Positions 1-6,998 of a stretch of DNA of 6,998 bases are shown one piece after another (position 1 is the stretch's first letter; the number at the start of each line of letters is the position of its first letter). The stretch is taken from assembly GCA_026995955.1 (NCBI GenBank), contig JALWNJ010000092.1:1-6998 (forward strand), given 5' to 3'. A program made the position numbers and the translations under genes. Below the pieces are notes generated by a model. It saw only the letters and a program-made list of their open reading frames with translations, was not told the DNA's origin and ran no database searches. Source of the DNA: Gammaproteobacteria bacterium (GTDB taxonomy: Bacteria > Pseudomonadota > Gammaproteobacteria > J044).

Positions 1-49
1 CCCATGCGGGTGGCGCGCCACAACAACCAGAGCCAGAGGAAGTGCCAAA

Positions 50-53
<4 letters not shown>
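1..53 (+). CDS. possible 3' end of the gene upstream of sucB (partial)
   Basis: In the third forward frame the window opens with about 16 codons (starting at base 3) that end at a TGA at 51-53, overlapping the sucB ATG as ATGA. The short tail is rich in Pro, Gln and Glu. Such an overlap is typical of genes in one operon, and by context the expected gene is sucA, the E1 subunit of 2-oxoglutarate dehydrogenase. The visible residues do not resemble the usual SucA C-terminus, and the stretch is too short to identify. The identity is therefore inference from gene order only. It may also be non-coding. Confidence 0.3.
35..42 (+). promoter_or_regulatory. ribosome binding site of sucB
   Basis: AGAGGAAG lies 7 bases before the ATG at 50. 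This purine-rich Shine-Dalgarno match supports that ATG as the sucB start. Confidence 0.65.
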
Positions 54-1347
<1,294 letters not shown>

Positions 1348-1351
<4 letters not shown>

Positions 1352-3222
1352 CCGTGCCCCAGGGGCGTTACAAGCGGCACCGGGGCCTGCGCCTGCTGCT
1401 GGGCCTCTGGCTGCTGCTGGGCCTCTGGCTGCTGCTGGCCGCGGTCGCCCTGCCGGCTTCGGGCCTTGAGACGGTCCCTGTCGAGCCCGGTGTGGGGCGC
1501 ATCTTCCTGAGCCCCCATCTGCGCTGGCTGGAGGACCGCGAAGGCCGCCTTGACCTGCGCGCGGTGCGCCGGGCCCTGGCCGAAGGGCGCTTCCGGCGCT
1601 TTCCCGAGGACATCCCCAATTTCCGCTATACCGACAGCACCATCTGGTTCCATGTGCGGCTGGCCAACGACAGCGCCGAATGGCTGCGCCGTCTGCTCGA
1701 GGTTGGCTACCCGCTGCTCGACGACATCCGCGTGTTCGTGGTCTATTCCGACAAGCCGCTGCGCCGCTTCCTGGGTGGCGATCGCCGCCCCTTCTCCAGC
1801 CGCTACATCCAGAACACCCACTTCCTGTTCCCGGTGGAGCTGGGTCCCGGCGAACACGCCGACCTGTTCCTGCGCGTGCGCACCGGCAGCGCGCTGCTGC
1901 TGCCGGCCAACCTGTGGTCGCCCGAGGCCTTCCATTCCAGCGACCACCGACGCCAGTTCGGAGACGGCCTCTACTACGGCGCCCTGCTGGCCATGCTGGT
2001 GTTCAATGTCGTCGTGTTCCTGTTCATCCGCGACGGCTACTATCCGCTGTATCTCGGGTTTCTCGCCGGCTTCATCCTGTTCCAGTCCACCCTGGACGGC
2101 TATGCCTACGAATACCTGTGGCCAGACTCGCCCACCTGGAACGACAAGGCGCTGTCCATCTTCATCCCCCTGACCCTGCTGTTCCTGGTGCTGTTCATGC
2201 GCGCCTTCCTGCAACTGCGGGCGCGTGCGTCCGGACTGGACCGTGTCTACCGCATCATGGGCTGGGTCATGGTGGCGCTGATCCTGTTGGCGCCCTGGCT
2301 GAGCTACCACACCAGCATCCGGCTGGAGACGCTCGTCACCCTGCCGCTGGTGATCCTGGTGCTGTTTACGCCGCTGCGGGTCGGGTTGCAGGGCAACCGA
2401 CCGGCGCTCATCATCTTTGCCAGCTGGATGGCCCTGCTGCTCGGCATCCTCCTGTATCTGATGCAGGTCTACGACCTGCTGCCGGTCAACCTGCTCACCC
2501 TCAGTGCCATCAAGTTCGGCGCGCTCCTGCAGGTACTGGGCTTTGCCGTCGCCCTGCTCGATCGCGTGCGCACACTGGTGGTCGAGAACCGCAGCATGCA
2601 GCGCCAGCGCCAGCAGCGGCTCGAGGCCCTGGTCGAGGCGCGTACCCGCGAGCTTGACGCGGCCCTTGCCGAACTGGAGCGCGCCAACCGCGAACTGGCC
2701 GAGCAGAACAGTCGCGACCAGCTCACCGGAGTGCGCAACCGGCGCTTCTTCGACGAGCACCTGAGCAAGGCATGGCGGGAGGCGGCGCGTACGCGGCAAC
2801 CCCTGTCACTACTGATGATGGATCTCGACCACTTCAAGCGCATCAACGACTGCTGTGGCCATCCCGCCGGTGACGAGGCCCTGCGCCAGGTGGCCCGGGT
2901 GCTCGACGAACAGCTCAAGCGTGCCGGCGACCAGCTCATCCGCTACGGTGGCGAGGAATTCGCCGCACTGCTGCACGACACCGCCCTGCCCTGCGCGCTG
3001 CGCACCGCCGAGCGCCTGCGCCAGGCGGTAGAACAGACCGAGTTCGAGATCGACGGCCGCCGACATCACCTCACCATCAGCATCGGCGTGGCGTGCAGGG
3101 TACCCGAGGGCCCGGAAGGCGCCGAACGCCTGCTCATGCTGGCCGATCATGCCCTGTACCGGGCCAAGGCGGCCGGGCGCAATCGTGTCGAGGCCGGAGA
3201 CGAGAAACCGGGGGAGGCCTGA
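1348..3222 (+). CDS. membrane diguanylate cyclase, 7TMR-DISM sensor with GGDEF output
   Basis: The predicted 624-residue inner-membrane enzyme makes c-di-GMP from two GTP in response to a periplasmic or membrane signal. A Lys/Arg-rich start leads into a hydrophobic signal segment (about 14-35, ALPASG at the likely cleavage site). A 7TMR-DISMED2-like periplasmic domain covers about 45-185, with [12 protein letters not shown] matching the family's conserved strand. Seven hydrophobic helices (about 207-405, DISM_7TM) follow, then a coiled coil (about 410-455) and a GGDEF domain (about 455-615). The active site is GGEEF at 534-538. Metal and GTP residues are D492, N500 and D509, and the product-inhibition I-site RxxD is at 525-528, five residues before the GGEEF. 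It therefore looks catalytically active and feedback-inhibited. GTG 1348 is chosen because it overlaps the sucB TGA as GTGA; GTG 1354 is an alternative. No clear Shine-Dalgarno is seen, so translation probably depends on sucB. The sensed ligand is unknown. Confidence 0.9.
1393..1438 (+). repeat. 18-base in-frame tandem repeat in the signal peptide
   Basis: CTGCTGCTGGGCCTCTGG occurs twice with no mismatch (1393-1410 and 1411-1428), followed by the first 10 bases of a third copy (1429-1438). Each unit encodes LLLGLW, so the repeat makes up most of the hydrophobic core of the cyclase signal segment. The unit is a multiple of three, so gain or loss of a copy would keep the frame. Confidence 0.9.
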
Positions 3223-3275
3223 GTGTTGCGCAATGGCAACAAGAGGACTGGCGGGGCCCCGAGAGAATTAATGTA

Positions 3276-3297
3276 TTAGAAAGCGCTTAATTTCTAA
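3276..3297. promoter_or_regulatory. inverted repeat upstream of the porin gene
   Basis: TTAGAAA (3276-3282) and TTTCTAA (3291-3297) are perfect reverse complements separated by 8 bases. An inner 8-base palindrome AAGCGCTT (3281-3288) overlaps the left arm. It sits 54 bases after the cyclase stop and about 80 bases before the proposed porin -35 box. No T-run follows, so it is not a standard intrinsic terminator. It could be an operator for a dimeric regulator or a weak hairpin at the end of the sucB-cyclase transcript. The assignment is inference; only the symmetry is seen. Confidence 0.45.
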
Positions 3298-3375
3298 CTT
3301 GCCACCAAAATGCACATCAATCCAGAAATATAAGAAAATAATAATACAAACCGCGACTTAAGTGTCGTGAAAAAC

Positions 3376-3405
3376 TTGCAACACCTGTTGCCTTGCTGCT
3401 ATAAA
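3376..3405 (+). promoter_or_regulatory. candidate sigma-70 promoter of the porin gene
   Basis: A -35-like TTGCAA (3376-3381) and a -10-like TATAAA (3400-3405) are separated by 18 bases. An A/T-rich tract (about 3325-3350) lies just upstream and could act as an UP-type element. Transcription would begin near 3412, giving a leader of about 80 bases that begins almost at the CAA repeat. The rest of the 3223-3490 intergenic region shows no gene. Other A/T hexamers upstream (for example TATAAG at 3329) lack a well-spaced -35 partner. Confidence 0.5.
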
Positions 3406-3417
3406 GGCCACGACCCT

Positions 3418-3430
3418 AACAACAACAACG
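3418..3430 (+). repeat. CAA-repeat in the porin mRNA leader
   Basis: Four consecutive AAC units followed by G (AACAACAACAACG) lie in the predicted 5' untranslated region. CAA-rich leaders are unstructured and are known in some genes to favour translation, or to be targets of GU-rich small RNAs. No function can be assigned from the sequence alone. The same 12-base string ACAACAACAACG recurs just after the porin stop codon, at 4758-4769. Confidence 0.5.
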
Positions 3431-3474
3431 GTCACAACAGTCAAGCGAAACCTCAATCACGAATCGAAACACAT

Positions 3475-3481
3475 AGGGGAG
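3475..3481 (+). promoter_or_regulatory. ribosome binding site of the porin gene
   Basis: AGGGGAG ends 9 bases before the ATG at 3491. It is a strong Shine-Dalgarno match, and it fixes the start directly before a clean signal peptide. Confidence 0.7.
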
Positions 3482-3490
3482 TCCCTGCTA

Positions 3491-4744
3491 ATGAAGAAAT
3501 CAGTTCGCATTGCAGTCGCTGCTGCGCTTGCCATGGGCGCTGCTACCGCACATGCAACCAACGGCACCAACCTCATTGGCCTGACCGCCAATTCCCGTGC
3601 CATGGGTGGTACCGACATCGGCATTGCGCGCGGTGCCGGCTCCGCGCTGGGCAACCCGGCACTGATCACCTCGGTCGAAAGCACAGAAATCACCTTCGGC
3701 GGTACTCTCTTCATGCCGAATGTTTCAACCGACGGTGGCAATGCTGCAGCCGGCCAGGTTTCCAGCGATGCCGACAAGTTTGTGGTGCCCGAAGTGGGTC
3801 TTGCCATGAAGGCGACCGACAGCTTCTACTGGGGTATCGGCATGTGGGGCGTCTCTGGCATGGGTGTTGACTATCGCCAGGACAACGACAAAACGACCGT
3901 GGATGCCACCAGCAACATGGTGACCAACATGCAGGTCATGCAGATGGCGGTGCCGCTGGCATTCAAGACGGGCGGCCTCAGTCTGGGTATTACGCCGCTG
4001 CTCGAGTATGCCGCGCTGGATGCGAATCGGGAGATTGATAATCCTCCGGGAGATGGTGTAACAGACAGCATTGATGGTTCTGGGACGGCCCAAGTGCTCG
4101 CCTTTGGATACAATCTGGGCGCAGCTTATCAGGTCGGTGGCTTGACGGTAGGTGCCGTCTACAAGTCCGAGATCGAGCTGAACTTCAAGGATCAGCTGCA
4201 AAGCTCCCGCGATGGCCTCCTGACGCTTGCGGGTGCTTGTACCGGTGCTGGCTGTGCGGGCGACCTTGTGCTGACGCAACCGGCCGAATGGGGCCTTGGC
4301 GGATCCTACAAGATGGGTGCCCACACCGTTGCCCTTGACTACAAGGTCATCAAGTACAAGGACAGCAAGGACTGGGGAACCTTTGGTTGGGATGATGTCA
4401 GCGTGATCGCGCTGGGCTATGAGTACGATGCGGGCACCTGGCAGCTGCGTGCGGGTTACAACCAGGGCAAGAACCCCATCTCCGACATGGGTTGTGCTAC
4501 GGACCCGACCGGTGTTGCCTGTGGCGTGAACTATTTCAACCTGGTCGGTTTCCCCGCCATTGTCGAAAAGCACTACACCTTCGGCGGCAGCTATGCCATC
4601 AACAAGCAGATGCGTGTCGATGCGGCATTCACCTATGCCCCCGAGGTCAGCCAGACGCTGTTGGTGAATCCGGCTGCTCCTGCATCCGTCACGACCAAGC
4701 ACAGCCAGACGGCTCTGACCCTGGGCCTGAACTTCGCCTTCTGA
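3491..4744 (+). CDS. FadL/OmpP1-family outer-membrane transport protein
   Basis: This 417-residue protein is probably a monomeric beta-barrel that lets hydrophobic compounds, such as long-chain fatty acids or hydrocarbons, cross the outer membrane. A signal peptide (1-22, MKK start, cleavage after AHA) precedes a mature N-terminus typical of the family hatch region. That region carries SRAMGGTDIGIA followed by GNPALIT (near residues 54-60), which parallels the NPALIT of E. coli FadL. Alternating hydrophobic strands follow, and the chain ends in LGLNFAF with the terminal Phe of a barrel-assembly signal. Two close cysteine pairs, C250/C255 and C335/C344, lie in Gly-rich predicted loops and could form disulfides. 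The gene has its own promoter-like sequence, ribosome binding site and terminator, so it looks monocistronic. Its GC content and codon use (more GGT, GTT, GCT) differ from both flanks. The substrate cannot be told from the sequence; it is not necessarily FadL itself. Confidence 0.88.
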   Translation: MKKSVRIAVAAALAMGAATAHATNGTNLIGLTANSRAMGGTDIGIARGAGSALGNPALITSVESTEITFGGTLFMPNVSTDGGNAAAGQVSSDADKFVVPEVGLAMKATDSFYWGIGMWGVSGMGVDYRQDNDKTTVDATSNMVTNMQVMQMAVPLAFKTGGLSLGITPLLEYAALDANREIDNPPGDGVTDSIDGSGTAQVLAFGYNLGAAYQVGGLTVGAVYKSEIELNFKDQLQSSRDGLLTLAGACTGAGCAGDLVLTQPAEWGLGGSYKMGAHTVALDYKVIKYKDSKDWGTFGWDDVSVIALGYEYDAGTWQLRAGYNQGKNPISDMGCATDPTGVACGVNYFNLVGFPAIVEKHYTFGGSYAINKQMRVDAAFTYAPEVSQTLLVNPAAPASVTTKHSQTALTLGLNFAF

Positions 4745-4794
4745 TCATCAGGGGGATACAACAACAACGAAGTCTTGCAGTTAGCACTTAGGGC

Positions 4795-4822
4795 AGGCCA
4801 CCCCTCTCGGGGTGGCCTTTTT
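4795..4822 (+). terminator. intrinsic terminator of the porin gene
   Basis: A perfect 10-base stem, AGGCCACCCC (4795-4804) with GGGGTGGCCT (4809-4818), closes a TCTC loop. A run of five T (4818-4822) follows, then GTTGTTG. This is a textbook Rho-independent terminator about 50 bases after the porin stop. On the minus strand the hairpin is not followed by T, so it would act poorly as a terminator for the convergent xerC transcript, for which no clear terminator is seen in 4745-4890. Confidence 0.92.
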
Positions 4823-4890
4823 GTTGTTGCGAATGCACCTTGTGGCTACCTTTGCCAAAAAGGCGCTCTTTGGGCAGATGGAATTCCGGC

Positions 4891-5805
4891 CTATTTCCCC
4901 GTCTTTGAGTCTTGCACCTTCTTGCGCGCGCGAGGGTGCGCCGCGTCGTAGGCGCGCGCCAAGTGCTGGAAGTCGAGATGGGTGTAGATCTGGGTGGTGC
5001 CGATGCTGGCGTGGCCCAGCAGTTCCTGCACCGCGCGCAGGTCGCCGGAGGACTCCAGCAGGTGGGTGGCGAAGGCATGACGCAGCATGTGCGGGTGCAG
5101 GGGGACCTCCAGCCCGACCTGGCGGGCACGCAGGCGGAAGCGCTGGGCGATGGATTCCACCGAAAGCCGGTTGCCGCGGCGGCTGACGAACAGGGCGCGC
5201 TCGCCGGGCGCGGCCAGCTCGCCGCGCACCGCGAGCCAGCGGCGCAGCGCCTCGCGGGCGGGTTCGCCGATGGGGACCTCGCGCTCTTTGTCGCCCTTGC
5301 CGCGGACCCGCAGCAGGCCCTGGGCGAGATCGGGCTGGCCCAGGTCCAGGGCGGCGAGTTCGGCCCGGCGCAGGCCGCAGGAGTAGGTGAGTTCCAGCAG
5401 GGCGCGGTCGCGCCGCGCCAGGGCGTCGTCGCCGGGAAAGCGCATCAGCCGCCCGGCCTGTTCCGGGGTCAGGGTGCGGGGCAGGGGGCGGGGCCTTCTC
5501 GGCGCGGCGACGTCCTGGGCCGGATTGCGGCCATGCAGCCCCTTGCGCTGCAGGAAACGGTAGAACTGGCGCAGGCTGGAGAGCTTGCGCTGGATACTGG
5601 TGGCGGATAGTCCCTGGCGGTGCAGGCGGCCGGCCCAGCCGCGGAGGTCGGCGGGGCTCAGGTGATACCAGTGCGTGTCATTCTTGATGCCGAGCATGCG
5701 CGCCGCCTGTTCGAGGTCGCGGCGGTAGCCTTCCAGGGTGTGCGGCGAGTACTGGCGTTCGTGGCGCAGGTAGTCGAGGAAGCGGTCGATCAGGGGCTCA
5801 GGCAC
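4891..5805 (-). CDS. xerC: site-specific tyrosine recombinase XerC
   Basis: XerC works with XerD at the chromosomal dif site to resolve chromosome dimers before division. The 304-residue protein (E. coli XerC has 298) has an N-terminal SAM-like DNA-binding core (about 2-90) and a C-terminal catalytic domain (about 110-290). All six catalytic residues are visible: R146 ([10 protein letters not shown]), K170 (RGKGDKE), H239 and R242 (HPHMLRH), H265 (LLGHASIG) and the nucleophile Y274 (IYTHLDF). The YDAAHPRA C-terminus also fits XerC. The chosen start is GTG 5805-5803, which overlaps the DUF484 stop by 8 bases. A GGAAG stands 3 bases before it. The frame stays open further upstream to 6018, but that stretch lies inside the DUF484 gene and has no homology to the family. 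By placement next to dapF and DUF484 it is XerC rather than XerD. Confidence 0.95.
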   Translation of the reverse strand: MPEPLIDRFLDYLRHERQYSPHTLEGYRRDLEQAARMLGIKNDTHWYHLSPADLRGWAGRLHRQGLSATSIQRKLSSLRQFYRFLQRKGLHGRNPAQDVAAPRRPRPLPRTLTPEQAGRLMRFPGDDALARRDRALLELTYSCGLRRAELAALDLGQPDLAQGLLRVRGKGDKEREVPIGEPAREALRRWLAVRGELAAPGERALFVSRRGNRLSVESIAQRFRLRARQVGLEVPLHPHMLRHAFATHLLESSGDLRAVQELLGHASIGTTQIYTHLDFQHLARAYDAAHPRARKKVQDSKTGK

Positions 5806-6505
5806 GGGCTTCCAGGTGGTGGCGCAGGGCCCGCGCCAGCAGCTCGCCGAGGGTACCCAGGAACAGGGTGCCCATGCCCGGGTGGAAACGGTGCGGATCG
5901 CGGCTGCCCAGTGCCAGCAGGCCGATGCGGTTGGGGTCCTTGAGCGGGATGAGCACGGCGCTGGCGATGTCGTCGGCCTGGTCGCCGAACAGCCACTCGA
6001 GCTGTTCGCGCGAGACACGGCCGCACAACGGACGGCCGGAGTGGAACAGGTCCTCGAAGCGTGCCAGGGCCGGTTCCTCGGGGGGTACGAAGTGCAGCCC
6101 CGTCTCCTCGGCCTGCGGGTTGCCGATCAGGCGCAGGGTGACGAAATCGGCCTTGAGTTCGTCGCGCAGCAGGTCCTGGGCGATGTTGACGACATCGCTG
6201 GCGTCGTCGGCCTCGAGCAGGGCCAGCGCCAGGTGGTGCAGGCGGGTGCTCAGGTGCTCGTTCTCGCGCGCGATCTCCACCAGCTCCATCAGCTTGCGCT
6301 CGAGTTGCCGGTTGCGGTCGCGCAGCAGCTGCATCTGCCGCTCCACCAGCGAGGCCGCGCCGTGTGCGCGATGGTGCAGCTCGATGGCCTCGAGCACCTC
6401 GGGGTGCCGGTCGAGGAAATCCGGGTGCTGGCGCAGCCAGGCGGCGACTTCCTCTTCGGAGAGGGGCGGGGCGGGCTCGCTGGCGGGTGCGGCGGGTTGG
6501 CTCAC
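5798..6505 (-). CDS. DUF484 family protein (YigA-like)
   Basis: A 235-residue soluble protein of the DUF484 family, with the same length as E. coli YigA and the same position between dapF and xerC. An acidic, Pro/Ala-rich N-terminus leads into a short helical motif (about 16-45, [20 protein letters not shown]) typical of the family. A coiled coil follows (about 50-95, [19 protein letters not shown]), then a GAF-like alpha/beta domain (about 98-230). No catalytic motif is seen and the family function is not established. GTG 6505-6503 overlaps the dapF stop as GTGA. A GAGGGAG sits about 10 bases upstream, so the start is well supported. The stop overlaps the xerC start. Conserved linkage suggests expression with, and perhaps a role near, XerC or DapF, but this is inference. 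Confidence 0.9.
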   Translation of the reverse strand: MSQPAAPASEPAPPLSEEEVAAWLRQHPDFLDRHPEVLEAIELHHRAHGAASLVERQMQLLRDRNRQLERKLMELVEIARENEHLSTRLHHLALALLEADDASDVVNIAQDLLRDELKADFVTLRLIGNPQAEETGLHFVPPEEPALARFEDLFHSGRPLCGRVSREQLEWLFGDQADDIASAVLIPLKDPNRIGLLALGSRDPHRFHPGMGTLFLGTLGELLARALRHHLEARA

Positions 6506-6998
6506 AGCTCGATGACTCCCTCGAAGACAGTGGTCGCGGGGCCGGTCATGATCACCGGCGTGCCCGCGCCCTGCCAGCTTATCACAAGGGTGCCGCCGGG
6601 CAAGTCGACGCGCACGCGTTCGTCGAGCAGGCCCTGCAGGCGTCCGGCCACCACCGCCGCGCAGGCACCGGTGCCGCAGGCCAGGGTCTCGCCGGCGCCG
6701 CGCTCGAACACCCGCAGGCGGATGTGATCCGGCGCGACGACCTGCATGAAACCGACGTTGACCCGGTTGGGAAAGCGGGGATGGTGCTCGATGGCCGGGC
6801 CCAGTTGCTCCACCGGGGCCCGGTCGACATCCTCCACCATCAGCACGGCGTGCGGGTTGCCCATGGAGACGGCGGCGATCTGCAGGGTCTGGTCGCCCAC
6901 TTGCAAGGGGTAGAGGACGGCCTGCTGCTCGGCCTCGAACGGGATCTCGGCCGGCTCGAGCCGCGGTTCGCCCATGTCCACCGACACCTGGCCATCGT
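6502..6998 (-). CDS. dapF: diaminopimelate epimerase, C-terminal part (5' end outside window)
   Basis: DapF converts LL- to meso-diaminopimelate in the cytoplasm, the last step before lysine and the peptidoglycan cross-linking residue. The window holds the last 165 or so residues. The gene runs off the right edge, so the start and the first catalytic cysteine (Cys73 in E. coli) are not visible. The second catalytic cysteine is present in [12 protein letters not shown] (codon 6676-6678). Substrate-binding motifs [21 protein letters not shown] and ERGAGE all match E. coli DapF in order, as does the end ([15 protein letters not shown]). The frame remains open to the edge ([11 protein letters not shown]), with no sign of damage. 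It is the first visible gene of the overlapping dapF-DUF484-xerC set. Confidence 0.95.
   Translation of the reverse strand, partial: DGQVSVDMGEPRLEPAEIPFEAEQQAVLYPLQVGDQTLQIAAVSMGNPHAVLMVEDVDRAPVEQLGPAIEHHPRFPNRVNVGFMQVVAPDHIRLRVFERGAGETLACGTGACAAVVAGRLQGLLDERVRVDLPGGTLVISWQGAGTPVIMTGPATTVFEGVIEL
6516..6522 (-). promoter_or_regulatory. ribosome binding site of the DUF484 gene inside dapF
   Basis: On the minus strand GAGGGAG ends 10 bases before the GTG at 6505-6503. It lies within the last codons of dapF and supports the GTG start of the DUF484 gene. Confidence 0.6.

Noticed and set aside
3225..3240. GTTGC-N6-GCAAC hairpin just after the cyclase stop as a terminator
   Set aside because: The stem is only 5 bases and no T-run follows.
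3253..3260. GGGGCCCC palindrome
   Set aside because: An 8-base palindrome without a loop is easily found by chance in GC-rich DNA, and nothing around it suggests a function.
3725..4702. 325-residue antisense frame under the porin gene
   Set aside because: It mirrors the porin codons, has no family features, and no promoter or ribosome binding site was seen for it.
4854..4864. GCC-AAAAA-GGC as a terminator for xerC
   Set aside because: A 3-base stem is too weak and there is no suitable T-run after it on the minus strand.
5806..6018. N-terminal extension of xerC to 6018
   Set aside because: It would lie inside DUF484 coding sequence, is Ser/Ala/Trp-rich without homology, and would make XerC about 70 residues too long.
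5816..6727. 303-residue forward frame opposite DUF484 and dapF
   Set aside because: Val/Gln/Leu-rich shadow of two well-identified minus-strand genes.

Overview
The window looks like chromosomal DNA of a GC-rich gammaproteobacterium. The main reason is the minus-strand order dapF, DUF484, xerC, which is the classic gammaproteobacterial arrangement (E. coli dapF-yigA-xerC). The proteins also match the gammaproteobacterial forms closely in length and motifs. I cannot name the genus. No mobile element, tRNA, rRNA or CRISPR array is visible.

Left part, plus strand (1-3222): the last codons of a probable upstream gene run into sucB, the E2 subunit of 2-oxoglutarate dehydrogenase. The sucB stop codon overlaps the GTG start of a membrane diguanylate cyclase made of a signal peptide, a 7TMR-DISM sensor region, seven membrane helices and an active-site-intact GGDEF domain. 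Finding a c-di-GMP enzyme translationally coupled to a TCA-cycle subunit, where lpd is often found, is the most unusual point of the window.

Middle (3223-4822): an AT-rich 268-base intergenic region carries an inverted repeat, a plausible sigma-70 promoter and a CAA-repeat leader. It is followed by a FadL/OmpP1-family outer-membrane porin gene of visibly lower GC, closed by a strong intrinsic terminator. This looks like a self-contained transcription unit.

Right part, minus strand (4891-6998): dapF (5' end outside the window), a DUF484 protein and xerC form a tightly overlapping set of genes that converges on the porin gene. They supply diaminopimelate for cell wall and lysine, and chromosome-dimer resolution. 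The DUF484 protein has no assigned role.

Overall this is mostly core metabolism and housekeeping. The points worth follow-up are the sucB-cyclase coupling, an 18-base in-frame tandem repeat inside the cyclase signal peptide, a Cys-Cys pair in the cyclase active-site region, and the leader, terminator and composition of the porin gene. I found no convincing undescribed multi-gene system.
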